From: Opitutia bacterium
GTDB lineage: Bacteria; Verrucomicrobiota; Verrucomicrobiia; Opitutales; Opitutaceae
Length of the DNA stretch: 64,000 nt
Direction: 5' to 3'
Assembly (NCBI GenBank): GCA_016187925.1
Contig: JACPIS010000037.1
Span: 62,001-126,000, forward strand
Below the pieces are notes generated by a model. That model saw only the letters and a program-made list of their open reading frames with translations. It was not told the DNA's origin and searched no databases. Shown here piece after piece: positions 34,064 through 44,416 of the stretch (positions are counted from its first letter, which is position 1; every line of letters begins with the position of its first letter). The translations under genes were made by a program, and so were the position numbers.

Positions 34064-34447
34064 TTAGCTCTTCTTTTCATCGAAGTAGATATGCGCTTCT
34101 TTCTGGGCCTCAGCAACAGCGGCATCAACAAACTCATTCACCTTCTTCTCTTCTTCTTTGGTCAAGCGCCGCCGAGAGAGAATCACGACGTCGTATCCGG
34201 CAATCTGTGGAACTAAAACGCACTCGATCTGGACGTCGCTGCCCAATCGACTGACAAAATCATCGAGCTTCGAATTTGCGATGGCCAGTACTGGTGCCGA
34301 ATATCCTCCCGGTAGCGTATGGGTGATATGGACGTGCGAACCACTTCGAATCACTCTATCGCTTTCCAAATCGGGCGACAGCTTTCTTGTGCACGCTGAC
34401 AGACACACGACAAGTAGGATGGTAGAAAAGGCATCGCGTGCTCTCAT
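34064..34447 (-). CDS. small lipoprotein of unknown function
   Basis: A 127-residue protein with a lipoprotein leader (STILLVVCLSAC, lipobox LSAC, Cys near residue 19). The rest is soluble with a charged C-terminal helix (RRLTKEEEKKVNEFVDAAV). I do not recognise the family. Codon use and base composition look less GC-rich than the neighbours, which fits the accessory nature of the 31-34.7 kb stretch. The ATG at 34447 gives the leader. Confidence 0.6.
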   Translation of the reverse strand: MRARDAFSTILLVVCLSACTRKLSPDLESDRVIRSGSHVHITHTLPGGYSAPVLAIANSKLDDFVSRLGSDVQIECVLVPQIAGYDVVILSRRRLTKEEEKKVNEFVDAAVAEAQKEAHIYFDEKKS

Positions 34448-34732
34448 GTTTCTTTGGCTAGCAGTGTAATTCAGACTGCGTAGAAAGCCTACGCTGGCTT
34501 GGCCCGTTTGCAGGAGGAAGCATGACCGGCCGCGGGCTGGCAATAATGGAGTTCCACGGTCGGGTTGGACGTGAGGAGTCCAACTCGGTGGGTTCGGGCG
34601 GAGAAGCAATCCACTGAATCGCCACGTTCAGGTTGCGGAACTCTGGTCCGAGTAACGCGAATTTTCTGGATGGGCGCGGCTCGTCGGGACGACTCGCCCT
34701 ACCTATGGCTGTCGCTTCAACTTGCTCTGCTC
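34448..34732. other. intergenic region with a RAYT-family REP copy
   Basis: No gene is seen in 285 bp. A short hairpin, GTTGGAC-N7-GTCCAAC, lies at 34564-34584. The notable item is the REP at 34678-34703 next to the purA 3' end. Confidence 0.6.
34678..34703. repeat. solitary REP copy of the RAYT-linked family
   Basis: The reverse complement starts GGTAGGGCGAGTCG and ends CCCGACGAGCC. It agrees with the RAYT terminal repeat at 22496-22521 except in the central loop bases. It lies between the lipoprotein gene and the end of purA. Confidence 0.75.
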
Positions 34733-36256
34733 TCAGGCGAGGGCGAGCAGTTCGGCGGTGGAGGGGACGTCCTTGATGAGTTGCGAGGGTTGCGGGCCGA
34801 CGCCGAGGTAGCGGAGATTTGGCAGGGTGGCGGGCAATTGGTCGGGGTAGGCGATCTGGACGAGCGTGCGGACCATCGCGGCGGTGTAGCGCTGGGCGTT
34901 TTTCGGCAGGTCGGCGAAGCGGCGCACGCCGGAGATGTCTTCGGCCCAGCCGGGATGCTTCGTGTAGACGGGCTTGAGCACGCGGCGGACGGCCTCGTTG
35001 CGCGGCACGTGGGTGTAGCGGCGGCCGTTGGGGTCCTCGTAGGCGATGCAGATGAGCAGCTCGTCGGCGCCGGTGAGGGCGTCGATTTTGTTGATCATCA
35101 GATCCTGGTAGCCGCCGTAGCGGAGGGCGTCGCCCTTCTCCACGGCATCATACCAGCCGACCATGCGCTGGCGGCCGGTGACGACGCCGAACTCGAGTTT
35201 CTTGAGTTTTTGGCAGATGGGCAGGCTGTCCTCCATCTGCGTGATGAAGGTGTGGGTGCCGACCTTGGTGTCGTAGGCCTTGGCGACGGCGAAGGTGTGG
35301 ATCGGTTGCACGGGCACGCCGGCGCTCTCGAAGAACTCGGGCGTGAACGTGTGGGAGGCGGTGACGTTGGGCGAGAAGCCGTGGCGCTTGTCGAGCCAGT
35401 AGGCCTGGCCGAACTCGCCCACGATGCTGCGGCCGGCGGCGAGCTCGCGCAGCACCAGCTCGCGCACCTCGCCGATGTTTTGGCGCAGCTGCTGGCCGGC
35501 TTCCCAATAGACGCGCGTCAGCTCGGCGACATTCAGCGTGAACGGCTCGGCGCCGCGGAATTTCTGGAAATCGAATTCCTCCTTGGCGAACAGGCCCAGC
35601 TCGATGGCCTCGGCGTTGGCCTTGGTCTCGGCGGCAGAGAGTTTCTCGAAGAACGCGTCCCATGCCGCCGGGCTGACGCGGCAGACGTGCTGGATGGTGC
35701 GCAGGGCGCGGTCGGCGCGCGCGGCGAGCTTGCGGGCGAAGAAATTCGGGCCGCCGAGGAAGTCGGCGAACGTGATCTGCCACTGGCCGGTCTCGTCCTG
35801 GTAAGCGGGCGTGATGCCGCGGCCGGTGGAGCCGCGCGGCTCCTCGGCGAGGACGTTGACCCGGTAATCCTCCCACGCGAGGTCGAGCAGGCGGTGGGAG
35901 AGGTCGGAGACCATGGTGCGCTCGTCGACGACGAGGCGGGAGAAAATGGCGTAGCCCTTTTTCTCGAGTGGCCGGCCTTCCCAGAGGATTTTCCGCGGAT
36001 CGGCGACGACGCCCGCGCCGATGGCGAGGTGCGGGACGGATTTCTCGACGACGCCTGCGGGCAGGAGGTTGAGGCGGATGCCGCCGGCGGTGTGGCCGGA
36101 GTTCGAGCCGCCGTTGACCTTGAAGACCACGGAGACGGCGGCGGGCGTGGAGCGGAGCTCCTCGATGACCTCGGGGATGAGGCGGCCCTTGCCTTCGTCA
36201 CCGAAGGAGATGCCGACGTCGGCGATGAGCTGGCTGCGGAAAGGGAGGAGCGACAT
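34733..36256 (-). CDS. purA: adenylosuccinate synthetase, long divergent form
   Basis: A 507-residue PurA-family protein. The P-loop reads [10 protein letters not shown] in place of the usual QWGDEGKGK, and the IMP site has [12 protein letters not shown]. Other matching segments are [22 protein letters not shown] near the switch region, [11 protein letters not shown] and NKIDALTG. PurA makes adenylosuccinate from IMP, aspartate and GTP. It is about 75 residues longer than typical bacterial PurA (about 430), with several altered motifs, so a specialised paralogue is possible. ATGs at 36256 and 36265 are both usable. Confidence 0.82.
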   Translation of the reverse strand: MSLLPFRSQLIADVGISFGDEGKGRLIPEVIEELRSTPAAVSVVFKVNGGSNSGHTAGGIRLNLLPAGVVEKSVPHLAIGAGVVADPRKILWEGRPLEKKGYAIFSRLVVDERTMVSDLSHRLLDLAWEDYRVNVLAEEPRGSTGRGITPAYQDETGQWQITFADFLGGPNFFARKLAARADRALRTIQHVCRVSPAAWDAFFEKLSAAETKANAEAIELGLFAKEEFDFQKFRGAEPFTLNVAELTRVYWEAGQQLRQNIGEVRELVLRELAAGRSIVGEFGQAYWLDKRHGFSPNVTASHTFTPEFFESAGVPVQPIHTFAVAKAYDTKVGTHTFITQMEDSLPICQKLKKLEFGVVTGRQRMVGWYDAVEKGDALRYGGYQDLMINKIDALTGADELLICIAYEDPNGRRYTHVPRNEAVRRVLKPVYTKHPGWAEDISGVRRFADLPKNAQRYTAAMVRTLVQIAYPDQLPATLPNLRYLGVGPQPSQLIKDVPSTAELLALA

Positions 36257-36399
36257 GCGATGCACGGCAGCCAGAGAAGGAGTCCCCGGTTGCGGAAAAG
36301 CTCAAACGCGACCCGCCCCGGGACAGCAAGGCAAAATGCCGGCCGGGCGGCGGCATGACAGAGTGAAGTCAACGTTCCGGCCCTTGGAAGGCATTACCC

Positions 36400-36425
36400 G
36401 GCAGGGCGAGTCGTCCCGACGAGCC
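36400..36425. repeat. solitary REP copy of the RAYT-linked family
   Basis: It starts GGCAGGGCGAGTCG and ends CCCGACGAGCC. It lies in the 221-bp gap upstream of purA and downstream of the first GH17-like gene. It is the closest relative in this window of the left REP unit inside mpl. Confidence 0.75.
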
Positions 36426-36486
36426 GAAAAATGCCGCGGACAGGCGGCGACGGTCCAGGCAGCGCGCAACCGCGGCGCAGCCGGCG

Positions 36487-37506
36487 TTACTTCCCCGTCG
36501 GGTAGAATTCCCGGATGATGGCCTGAAACGACGGCTTGGGGCGGCGCTGGGCATCGAAGACGCCCCAGTGCTTCTCGACGACATGCGGCGGAGTGACTGC
36601 GCCGCCGCCTTTCCAGTTTTCGTCGAACGCCTCGAAGAGAATCGTGGGCACGCGATGCTCGGCCACCCAGCGGTAGTGCTGGCGCAGGTAACTCTCCTGG
36701 GCCGCGACGGAGACCTCGGCGCGCATCTGGTAGCCTTCTTCGCCGGGGTTCTTCCGCGTCGGGTCGTATTGCGTGGCCCAGCCGGTCTCGCCGATGATGA
36801 TCGGGACGCCCGGGTGAAAACGCACGGCCTCGTCGTAGCGCGCAGCGGTCCACGCCATGGCGCCTTCCAGCGGCTGGCTGTTCCAAAGCGCGTAGGCGTG
36901 AAAGATGATGAAATCCAGCTCGGCGGCGACGGCGCGCGACTCGTCCTTGTTCCAGAAGTTATAGTCGTCGGCAGAGGTCACGGGCTGCTTGACGGCGGCG
37001 CGGACCTCCCGGGCCCAGCGGACGATGTTCGCCGGCTCGGTGCGGAAGCCCGACCAGAAGACGCAGGCCTCGTTGCCGATGGCGGCGGCGAGGACGATGT
37101 CGGGGTAGGCGTTGGCGAGGCGGATCAGGCCGTCGATTTCGGCGCGGTTCTTGGCCTGCTCCGCCGGCGTCCGGTCGGCGGTCACCCAGGCGCCGATGAT
37201 CGCCCGCATCGGCAAGTGCTCGCGCCGGATCAACGCCAGCGTGCGCTCCGTGGCCGGCGTGAGTTCGTACAGGCGGATGAGTTGCCAGTAGCGGGAAACG
37301 AGGCGCAGGTCGGCGAGGATTTCCTCGTCGGTGGGCGGCCGCTGGTAAGGCGCCTCGCCGTCGCGATACGGACTGAAAGCGACGCCGCGGCCGATCCATT
37401 CGCCGTTCAACTCCAAGTTGAGCGGGCGCCGCCCGCCCGGCAGATTGTCCGCGGCGAAGGAAACAACCGCACCGAACGCGAGCAGCCCGAGGAGTGCGCA
37501 GCGCAT
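36487..37506 (-). CDS. GH17-like secreted beta-glucanase (copy 1)
   Basis: A 339-residue protein with a signal peptide (ALLGLLAFGAVVSFAAD). The TIM-barrel carries GNEACVFW with acid/base Glu146 and IIIGETGWATQ with nucleophile Glu240, the two GH17 signatures. GH17 enzymes cleave or rearrange beta-1,3-glucans. A paralogue with the same layout is at 59222-60253. The start is 9 bp after the large GH94-like gene stops, so they share a transcript. Confidence 0.8.
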   Translation of the reverse strand: MRCALLGLLAFGAVVSFAADNLPGGRRPLNLELNGEWIGRGVAFSPYRDGEAPYQRPPTDEEILADLRLVSRYWQLIRLYELTPATERTLALIRREHLPMRAIIGAWVTADRTPAEQAKNRAEIDGLIRLANAYPDIVLAAAIGNEACVFWSGFRTEPANIVRWAREVRAAVKQPVTSADDYNFWNKDESRAVAAELDFIIFHAYALWNSQPLEGAMAWTAARYDEAVRFHPGVPIIIGETGWATQYDPTRKNPGEEGYQMRAEVSVAAQESYLRQHYRWVAEHRVPTILFEAFDENWKGGGAVTPPHVVEKHWGVFDAQRRPKPSFQAIIREFYPTGK

Positions 37507-37515
37507 GGTTGAAAC

Positions 37516-40500
37516 TCAGAGCGGGCGATAGGCTGGCCCGAGGAACACTTCGATTGTCGCGATGGCTCCGGTGCGGGCAAAGACGGCGCTGCTTGCCGCC
37601 GCGTCCAAGGCGGTGCCGGCGACCTCGGTGATCTTGCCGCTCGCAGCGCGCAGCCGCAGCCGGGCCGCGTCGGCCGAGAGACGATAGACGACCGGTACTC
37701 CGCAGAACGTGAAGGCCAGCGCGCCGGCGGGCAGATCGAGGGTGGCGTTACGGCCGTGCAGGTCGACGTAGCGGAACGCGGCGGATGCCGGCGTGAATTC
37801 ATTGGCGCGGAGCAGAGCCGGCGCGAAGGCAAGCACTCCGTCGCGCACGGAGACGCCGAGTTCGCCGAGGCGGGTGAGAATCTCCTCCTTGACCTGGCCG
37901 GTCATGCCCGGCTGCTGCGCGCCGGAGTGGCCGGGCGTGTGCGAGTACGGATCGGTCGGGATGGCGCCGTAGCTGGCCGGCGTCTTGTTGAAGCCGAGGC
38001 CGGCGCGCACGTCGTAGTAGAGTTCGGCGAGGCGGGCGGCTTCCGGCGCGGCGGCGGCTTGGGCGGCGTGCACGTTCTCCTGCACGGCGAGCAGCAGCTT
38101 CGCGACCATGTGCCAGTAGATGCAGCCCAGCCCTTCGTAGCCGAACATCGAGCCGCTGCGACCCGTGAAGGCGCGGTGGTGGAAAACCGATTCGTAGATC
38201 GCGCGCACCTGCGGGGCGTGCGCGGCGACGGCGTCGGCCCAGCGTTTTTCGGCGGCGAGCTGGCCGAGGCGCTGGTCGAGCGCGTCGGCGTTGACCAGGT
38301 CGGCATGGAAACGGTGCTGGCCGGAGGCGTCGTGCAGGATGAGACGGCTGTCGCCGGCCGCGAGCAGGGCGGTGAGCAGCGGGCAGGAAGCGACGGCGTC
38401 AGCCGGCAGCTGGTTGCGGTCGAGAAACCCGGGCAACTGCCGGTCGGGATAAAGCAGGTAGCTGTGCTGATCGGCGCGATAGAGCGGGCTGCGCCGGAGC
38501 GCGACGAGCAGGTCGACGGTCTCGGCGGGCGTGAGCAGGCCGGAGCTGAGCACAGCGACCTGGCCCTCGAGCATCGGCTGGAGAGGGTGGACTTGCAGGC
38601 CCCTGGGCTGGTCCGTGAACTCAAGGAGATTGTAGGCGTGGTAGAGGCCGTCCGCGCGCCGGTTGGCGCGGAGCGAGTGGTCGACGAAGTCGAGGGCGGT
38701 GTCGAAAAACCGGATGATGTCGGCGGGGGCCAGCGCAGCGGGCGCGCCGGGACCGTTGCGATAGACTTGGGCGCGGTAATCGCTGCCGGCGCCCGCGAGG
38801 GCATCGAGCAGCGCGCGGCGGGCCGTGCTGGAGATTTCGCGGGAGGCGAGGATGGAGCGGTGCGCGTCCAGCGCGGTCTGCACCTGCCGGGCGAGAGAGA
38901 CGAGGGCGCCGGAAACGGATACGGGAGCGGAGTCGAGCGCGGGCAGCAGCACCGTGCGGCAATGCTGCAGCAGGCGGCGCAGGTAGCCGAGCGTGACGAC
39001 CGAGACGCCGTAGCCGACGAGCGCGTTGTTGGCGTCGTTCCACTCAGGGCGCTGGGTGTTCATCCAGATGCCGCCGCCGGGCACGAAGTTGGTCAGACGG
39101 GTCAGGACGAGCAGCAGGAGTTTCTCGGTGAGGTTAACGTGAAGCACGCCGCCGCCCGGCGCGGGTACGAGGCGCGCGTCGGTGCCGGCCTGCGGCACTT
39201 GTTGCTCGATGGTGCGGTGCAGCGCGGCGTCGAACTCGATCGTGGCGCGCGGATTTTGCCGCATGGCGGCGTAGTGCGTGATGCGATAGGGGACGCGCGC
39301 ATAGCTGTAGCTGGCGGCGCGCAGGCTCGCGGCGAGGCGGCCGGGGTGGAAGCGCGCAGACCACTCGAGGAGCTTGAGCAGGTAGATGACCTGATGGTCG
39401 CCCCAGTAACCGATGGTGGCCCAGGGATCCTCGTGATCGGGCACCTCCCAATCGATGCCGTTATGCGTGAGCCGGTAGGGGTTGTAGCCGTCGAGGGTCG
39501 AAGCGTTGAGGAATTTCGCGACGATGCCCTCGTAGAACTCGGGATAGCTCAGGCAGAGTGATTCCCAGTTCTGGAAAATATCGCGCCAGTTGCCCTCGTG
39601 GGTGAGAAGGCGCCGGCCCTGCGCGTCGCGCACGCGGATGCTGAAGCGGTTCCACGGCCGGCTCGGATCACCGTGGCGGCGGCTGAAGGTGATGGGCAGG
39701 TATTCGGCGCCGAGGCGTGCGAGGTCGGCGTCGCCGGTCTGCGCGATGCGCGCGAGCAGTTCGTCACGCGGGAGCGAGGCGGGCAGCGCGGCGAGAAGCG
39801 CGGCGTGCCGGTCGGAGGCGGCGCGGTTGTGCGTGCGCACGAAGGCGGCGAAATCCTCGCCGGGAATCTGGTAACCGTCGGCGAAGACGCCGCCGCGCAT
39901 GACGTTGAAGAGAACGTTGGCGAAGTGGTGGGCCGCGATGGTCTCGTCGCCGCTGTGCTGGAGGCCGTCGGCGGAGGCGACGATGGCCCGGAGGCGCCGC
40001 GTGGAGGCGTCGGCGTCGGCGAGGGCGGCCTCGGCCAGGCCGCCGGCGGCGAGGGCCTGGCGGCGGGCGGCGACGTCGGCCTGGGTGAGGTTGGTATCGG
40101 CGACCATCAGCCAGCGGCGCGTCTGGCGCGGCGCGAGTTCGAGCGAGGCGGCGAGAGCATAACTGGCACGCACGCCGCGGCGGTGCGGCTCGGTCGCCGG
40201 CCGGCCGCCGGCGCAGAAGGTCTCAAGCTGCGCGTAGGAGAGGAGGATCGCGGCGTCGGGCAGGCCTTCGGACCAGACGGCGGCGGCGTGCAGCGATTCC
40301 ATCGGGATGGCGCGATCGACGATGCCGGCGGCGAGAGTGTAGACGGCGAGCGAGGTGCCGGGGAGAAGCTCCGCGGTCTTGTAGGCATCGGTGAGGCAAC
40401 TGCTCGTGCTTTGGAGGCGGGTGGAGACGCCGGGCGGCAGCAGGTTGCGCAGGCCGTCGAGGAGATGCAGCGAGACGGGACGGTCGCAGAGGCTCTCCAG

Positions 40501-40998
40501 TTCGCAGCGGCGGATGAGGCCGTGGGACTCGGCGCTGGACCAGCCGTAGCGGAACGCGAGGCCGAGACGGTGGTTGATTTCCTCGAACCAGACGCGGTCG
40601 CCTTCGACGCTCTTGAAGAGATTGCGCGTGATGGCGCGGTCGTGATCGGCGTGCGGGGCGAAGGGTTCCCACAGAGTCTCCGCGCCGTCGACGGCGACCC
40701 GCAACACCGTGCAGGGGCCGGTGAGGCCGGCGCTGTCGTAGATCTTGTCGACCGTCTGGTAGGGCAGGAGGGCGTGCTCGGCATCGATGCGGCCGGCGGT
40801 CAGCGCTCCGTTGCTGGCGAGAAAGAGCCAGAGGTCGGACGAGCTGACGACGTTCATGAAGAACGTCGGGAGGACGTTGACGCTGCTGATACGATAGTAG
40901 CGTCCGCCAAAGGCGTCGACGAGTGAGCCGGCCGGCTCGGTGGAAGAAAGGGGGAGGGAAGGGGAAGCGGACTTCACTGGAAAATGGGAGTAGAGCAC
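37516..40998 (-). CDS. large GH94-clan-like protein, possible beta-glucan phosphorylase
   Basis: A 1160-residue cytoplasmic-looking protein. The N-terminal part (FGGRYYRISSVNVLPTFFM, SSSDLWLFLASNGALTAGR) resembles the beta-sandwich of GH94-type phosphorylases. Later it has DPWATIGYWGDHQVIYLLKLL and near residue 670 PEWNDANNALVGYG, which parallels the catalytic-acid segment DWNDGxN of GH94. The length is close to the beta-1,3-oligoglucan phosphorylase families GH149 and GH161, which would suit this locus. The assignment is tentative. It is divergent from the first TonB receptor. Confidence 0.55.
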   Translation of the reverse strand: MLYSHFPVKSASPSLPLSSTEPAGSLVDAFGGRYYRISSVNVLPTFFMNVVSSSDLWLFLASNGALTAGRIDAEHALLPYQTVDKIYDSAGLTGPCTVLRVAVDGAETLWEPFAPHADHDRAITRNLFKSVEGDRVWFEEINHRLGLAFRYGWSSAESHGLIRRCELESLCDRPVSLHLLDGLRNLLPPGVSTRLQSTSSCLTDAYKTAELLPGTSLAVYTLAAGIVDRAIPMESLHAAAVWSEGLPDAAILLSYAQLETFCAGGRPATEPHRRGVRASYALAASLELAPRQTRRWLMVADTNLTQADVAARRQALAAGGLAEAALADADASTRRLRAIVASADGLQHSGDETIAAHHFANVLFNVMRGGVFADGYQIPGEDFAAFVRTHNRAASDRHAALLAALPASLPRDELLARIAQTGDADLARLGAEYLPITFSRRHGDPSRPWNRFSIRVRDAQGRRLLTHEGNWRDIFQNWESLCLSYPEFYEGIVAKFLNASTLDGYNPYRLTHNGIDWEVPDHEDPWATIGYWGDHQVIYLLKLLEWSARFHPGRLAASLRAASYSYARVPYRITHYAAMRQNPRATIEFDAALHRTIEQQVPQAGTDARLVPAPGGGVLHVNLTEKLLLLVLTRLTNFVPGGGIWMNTQRPEWNDANNALVGYGVSVVTLGYLRRLLQHCRTVLLPALDSAPVSVSGALVSLARQVQTALDAHRSILASREISSTARRALLDALAGAGSDYRAQVYRNGPGAPAALAPADIIRFFDTALDFVDHSLRANRRADGLYHAYNLLEFTDQPRGLQVHPLQPMLEGQVAVLSSGLLTPAETVDLLVALRRSPLYRADQHSYLLYPDRQLPGFLDRNQLPADAVASCPLLTALLAAGDSRLILHDASGQHRFHADLVNADALDQRLGQLAAEKRWADAVAAHAPQVRAIYESVFHHRAFTGRSGSMFGYEGLGCIYWHMVAKLLLAVQENVHAAQAAAAPEAARLAELYYDVRAGLGFNKTPASYGAIPTDPYSHTPGHSGAQQPGMTGQVKEEILTRLGELGVSVRDGVLAFAPALLRANEFTPASAAFRYVDLHGRNATLDLPAGALAFTFCGVPVVYRLSADAARLRLRAASGKITEVAGTALDAAASSAVFARTGAIATIEVFLGPAYRPL

Positions 40999-41415
40999 TC
41001 GCTAACCCGGTGAGGAGCCGGAGTTAGAGTTGCGCCAGAATCAGACGGTCGCACAGGTGGGGTTGATAGTTTCAGGCGCGCGAAACTGGCTACCGAATCG
41101 TTTTTTTAAGGCAAGAACGAAGCTAGTGCACAAAAACAAGAACGATGTCTGATTTATGTGGCGAGATATAAAATATTAATTTCGTAATCCATTAAATAAT
41201 AGCCAATAGTTAACATATAATGGTGCCATAGATTCATGCACGGTTGCATGCACAGCAATGTTGACAGCTATGCACAGTGCGCGATTTTCTTCCGTCAGTT
41301 CACGGGTATCTCGTGAACATTTTCCATATCCCCCGAGCTTAGCTGATCACTCGCTCCTTTTTCCGGGCGGGAGTGGCAGTGAGGCTCAGGGTTTTCGAAC
41401 CCAAACCACCCCGCC
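40999..41415. promoter_or_regulatory. AT-rich divergent promoter region with ATGCAC operator sites
   Basis: A 417-bp gap, far more AT-rich than its surroundings, between the GH94-like gene and TonB receptor 1. Three ATGCAC-type sites start at 41235, 41247 and 41269 (spacings 12 and 22), with a TTGACA at 41261-41266. A further GTGCAC is at 41126. The leader just before the receptor has a possible hairpin GGGTT-TTCG-AACCC at 41389-41402 and no clear Shine-Dalgarno. Confidence 0.6.
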
Positions 41416-44391
41416 ATGAACACAACCAATCGTTCTGCGCTTCGCGCTGGACTGCTGGCCATGCTTTGCAGCTGGCCGCTGGCCTCCTGGGCCCAAGAAA
41501 CAACCCCGGCTTCCGCCCAACCCACAGGCGGTAAGAAGGACGAGGCGACCAAGGAGGTCGCATCGCTTGATGAGAAGGTAGTCCAGTTATCACCGTTCAA
41601 GGTGACGACGGACAAGGACCGTGGCTATCGCGCCACGAATTCCATTTCGGGCTCCCGCCTGAACACCGCGATCAAGGACATCCCGATGCCCATCGAGGTC
41701 ATCACGGAGCAGTTCCTGAAGGACACCGGGGCGAGGGATCTCCGCCAGAGCCTCCGCTACAGCGCGGGCATCCAGCTGCAGTCCCAGAACGACTACGGCA
41801 CCCCCGGCGGCGCCTACCAGGGTCCGGGCGGCGTCAACAACCCCGAGGGCGCGACGGCCAACAAGAGCCAGTCCTCCGTCAAGATCCGTGGCTTCGTGAC
41901 CGAGTCCGTCCTGCGCGACGGCTATCTCCGCCAGAACGCCACCGACTCGATCAACATCGACCGTGTCGAGGTCGTCCGCGGCCCCGCGGCGCTGCTCTAC
42001 GGCGTCGGCAACTTCGGCGGCATCGTCAACTATCTGCCCAAGACGCCCCAGTCGAAGCAGCAGGGCGAGTTCAGCGTGGGCATCGGCTCCTACGGCTTCA
42101 AGCGCAGCACGCTCGACGTTACGGGCCCCGTCAGCCCCGGTTGGGATTTCAATTACCGGCTCAGCGGCGCGTGGGAGCAGTCCGATGACTACACGGACTT
42201 CCGCACGTCGCGGCACCACTTCTTTGCCCCGATCATCACCTTCCATCCGACCAAGAAGACGGAAGTGACGATCGACTATGAAAACGGCAGCGCCCGCGAC
42301 CAAGGCATCGGCTTCCAGCGCGTCCGCTCCTCCGTCGGCCCCGGCCCGAACAACGACCAGAACGAGCACGCCGCCCACTACACGCTCCCGGGCACCAACT
42401 CGCGCACGTTCCGCTGGAGCGGCCCCGACACCTATCTCGACACGGAGTCCGACAATCTCCGCATCCAGCTCGACCAATCCTTCACGGACAACCTCCGCCT
42501 GCTCGTCGGCTACAACAAGTCGAAGGTGAAATTCGACAACCTCGACGTCTACGGCAACCTCCAGGGCTGGACCGACCAGTTCAGCAACGCCGACAGCGCC
42601 TTCGCGTTTGTGCCCTTCACGCCCGCCGGCCCGAACGGCACGAGCAATCTCGGCCTGGGCAACGTCGGCAGTCTCACCCGCGCCACGCTCGCCTATCGCT
42701 GGACCGGCTACAACGAGACCAACCGCCGTGACCAGGTCCGCGCCGAGCTGCTCTACAAGTTCAAGCTCTTCTCCGAGAGCAGCAACAAGTGGCTGCGCAT
42801 GGACAACATGATCATGGTCGGCCGCACGGAGTTGCGCTTCGAGACCGACAAGACCACCTACCAGAGCGCTTGGAACCAGGCGAACAACTTCTTCTGGGTT
42901 ACCAACTACTACAACCCCGGCAACGCCTCGCCCCTTCGCTTCGGCCAGAAGCAGGCCAACGGCACCGCCGAGCTGCCCTTCCTCAAGAACACCGGCTCGA
43001 AGGCCACGACTTGGAATCAGGCCGACTACGGCGTGTTCCAAGGCAAGTGGCTGGATGACCGCCTGACGATCGTCGCCGGCGTCCGCCGCGACCGCAACGA
43101 GACGACCAGCAGCAACGTCACGTACCTCGGCAACCGCGCGCCCACCAGCACCCGCCGCCCCGCCGAGTCGCAGTCGACCACCCAGATCGGCGCGTCCTTC
43201 GCGATCATCCCGGCGGTCTCCGTCTACGCCCTGTCCTCCGGCGGCCTGCAGCCGAACTTCACGGGCAACCGCGACGTGAACGGCAAGCCGCTGCCCGCCA
43301 CGCTCGCCAAGAGCAAGGAAGTCGGCGTCAAGCTCGACCTCCTCGACGGCAAGATCACGGGCACCGTCAGCGCCTTCAAGATCAAGCGCACCAACTCGCC
43401 CATCTTCTACTGGTGGGCCCCGACCTCGAACTACGGCAGCCGCTTCAACCCGAACAAGGACATCGTCTATCAGGTGAACGAATTCCGTCCGTCCAGCATC
43501 GGCGGTCCGACCTGGACCAACGGCGCCAACGACGCTTCAGTCGCCCAGTGGGATGCCGCCGTCTCCGCCGGCGCCGCCTACCAGGTGGGCAACAACTGGT
43601 ACGTCAACGCCTCCAAGGCCACCGGCGCCGCGTTCCTCGATGCCATCTTCGATTACACGAAGGCGCACAAGTACACCTGGCCGGGCTGGCTCTACAACAC
43701 CGACGCCAACACGAACAACTCGTGGGATATGCGCGCCTCCGGTCCGGACGGCAGCGAGTACGTGCTCGGTGCCGACACCTCCAAGGGCTGGGACACCCAG
43801 ATACTCATCAAGCCGAACGACAATCTCCAGATTTCGCTCGGCTACGCCCACGTGCAACGCGTGGTCGAGAGCGCCGGTCACTTCGCCAAGTCGCCCTATC
43901 CGCAGGACAAGTGGGCCGTCTGGTTCTTCCCCAACACCGACTGGGGCCTGACCAGCACCCCGCTCGACAAGGCCTACGGCAATGCGAACGACACCTCCAC
44001 CTGGACTGGCACCCGCTGGGGCCAGGGTCTCCCGATGGACGACACGCCCGAGCACCAGTTCACCGCCTGGGCGAACTATGAGTTCACCAAGGGCACGCTC
44101 AAGGGTCTCTCCCTCGGCGCCGGCGGCTACTACGAGTCGCCCCGCCTCTACCTCTCCGGCCTCACGCACGGCGGCGGCCAGCAGATCACGGACAAGGACG
44201 GCAACCCCGTCATGCTCCGCACCAAGGCCCGCTACAACGTCGACATGATGGCCCGCTATGCCTTCAAGATCTCGGATCACGAAGCCAGCGTGCAGCTGAA
44301 CGTGAGCAACGTGCTCAACGACCAGAAGCTCTACGGCTTCATCTACTCGGCGCCGACCACGGCCCGCCTCGTGTTCGACTACAAGTTCTAA
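41416..44391 (+). CDS. TonB-dependent outer-membrane receptor 1
   Basis: A 991-residue receptor with a signal peptide (LRAGLLAMLCSWPLASWAQE). It has a TonB-box-like VVQLSPFKVTTD near residue 55 and a plug domain with IPMPIEVITEQFLKD and VEVVRGPAALLYGVGNFGGIVNYLPK. A large barrel ends in LVFDYKF. There is no N-terminal secretin/STN signalling domain. It is about the same length as receptor 2 and shares the leader and much of the barrel. In this locus it probably imports beta-glucan oligosaccharides without a SusD partner. Confidence 0.9.
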   Translation: MNTTNRSALRAGLLAMLCSWPLASWAQETTPASAQPTGGKKDEATKEVASLDEKVVQLSPFKVTTDKDRGYRATNSISGSRLNTAIKDIPMPIEVITEQFLKDTGARDLRQSLRYSAGIQLQSQNDYGTPGGAYQGPGGVNNPEGATANKSQSSVKIRGFVTESVLRDGYLRQNATDSINIDRVEVVRGPAALLYGVGNFGGIVNYLPKTPQSKQQGEFSVGIGSYGFKRSTLDVTGPVSPGWDFNYRLSGAWEQSDDYTDFRTSRHHFFAPIITFHPTKKTEVTIDYENGSARDQGIGFQRVRSSVGPGPNNDQNEHAAHYTLPGTNSRTFRWSGPDTYLDTESDNLRIQLDQSFTDNLRLLVGYNKSKVKFDNLDVYGNLQGWTDQFSNADSAFAFVPFTPAGPNGTSNLGLGNVGSLTRATLAYRWTGYNETNRRDQVRAELLYKFKLFSESSNKWLRMDNMIMVGRTELRFETDKTTYQSAWNQANNFFWVTNYYNPGNASPLRFGQKQANGTAELPFLKNTGSKATTWNQADYGVFQGKWLDDRLTIVAGVRRDRNETTSSNVTYLGNRAPTSTRRPAESQSTTQIGASFAIIPAVSVYALSSGGLQPNFTGNRDVNGKPLPATLAKSKEVGVKLDLLDGKITGTVSAFKIKRTNSPIFYWWAPTSNYGSRFNPNKDIVYQVNEFRPSSIGGPTWTNGANDASVAQWDAAVSAGAAYQVGNNWYVNASKATGAAFLDAIFDYTKAHKYTWPGWLYNTDANTNNSWDMRASGPDGSEYVLGADTSKGWDTQILIKPNDNLQISLGYAHVQRVVESAGHFAKSPYPQDKWAVWFFPNTDWGLTSTPLDKAYGNANDTSTWTGTRWGQGLPMDDTPEHQFTAWANYEFTKGTLKGLSLGAGGYYESPRLYLSGLTHGGGQQITDKDGNPVMLRTKARYNVDMMARYAFKISDHEASVQLNVSNVLNDQKLYGFIYSAPTTARLVFDYKF

Positions 44392-44416
44392 GCCCAACCC
44401 GACCGGAAAAATTGCG

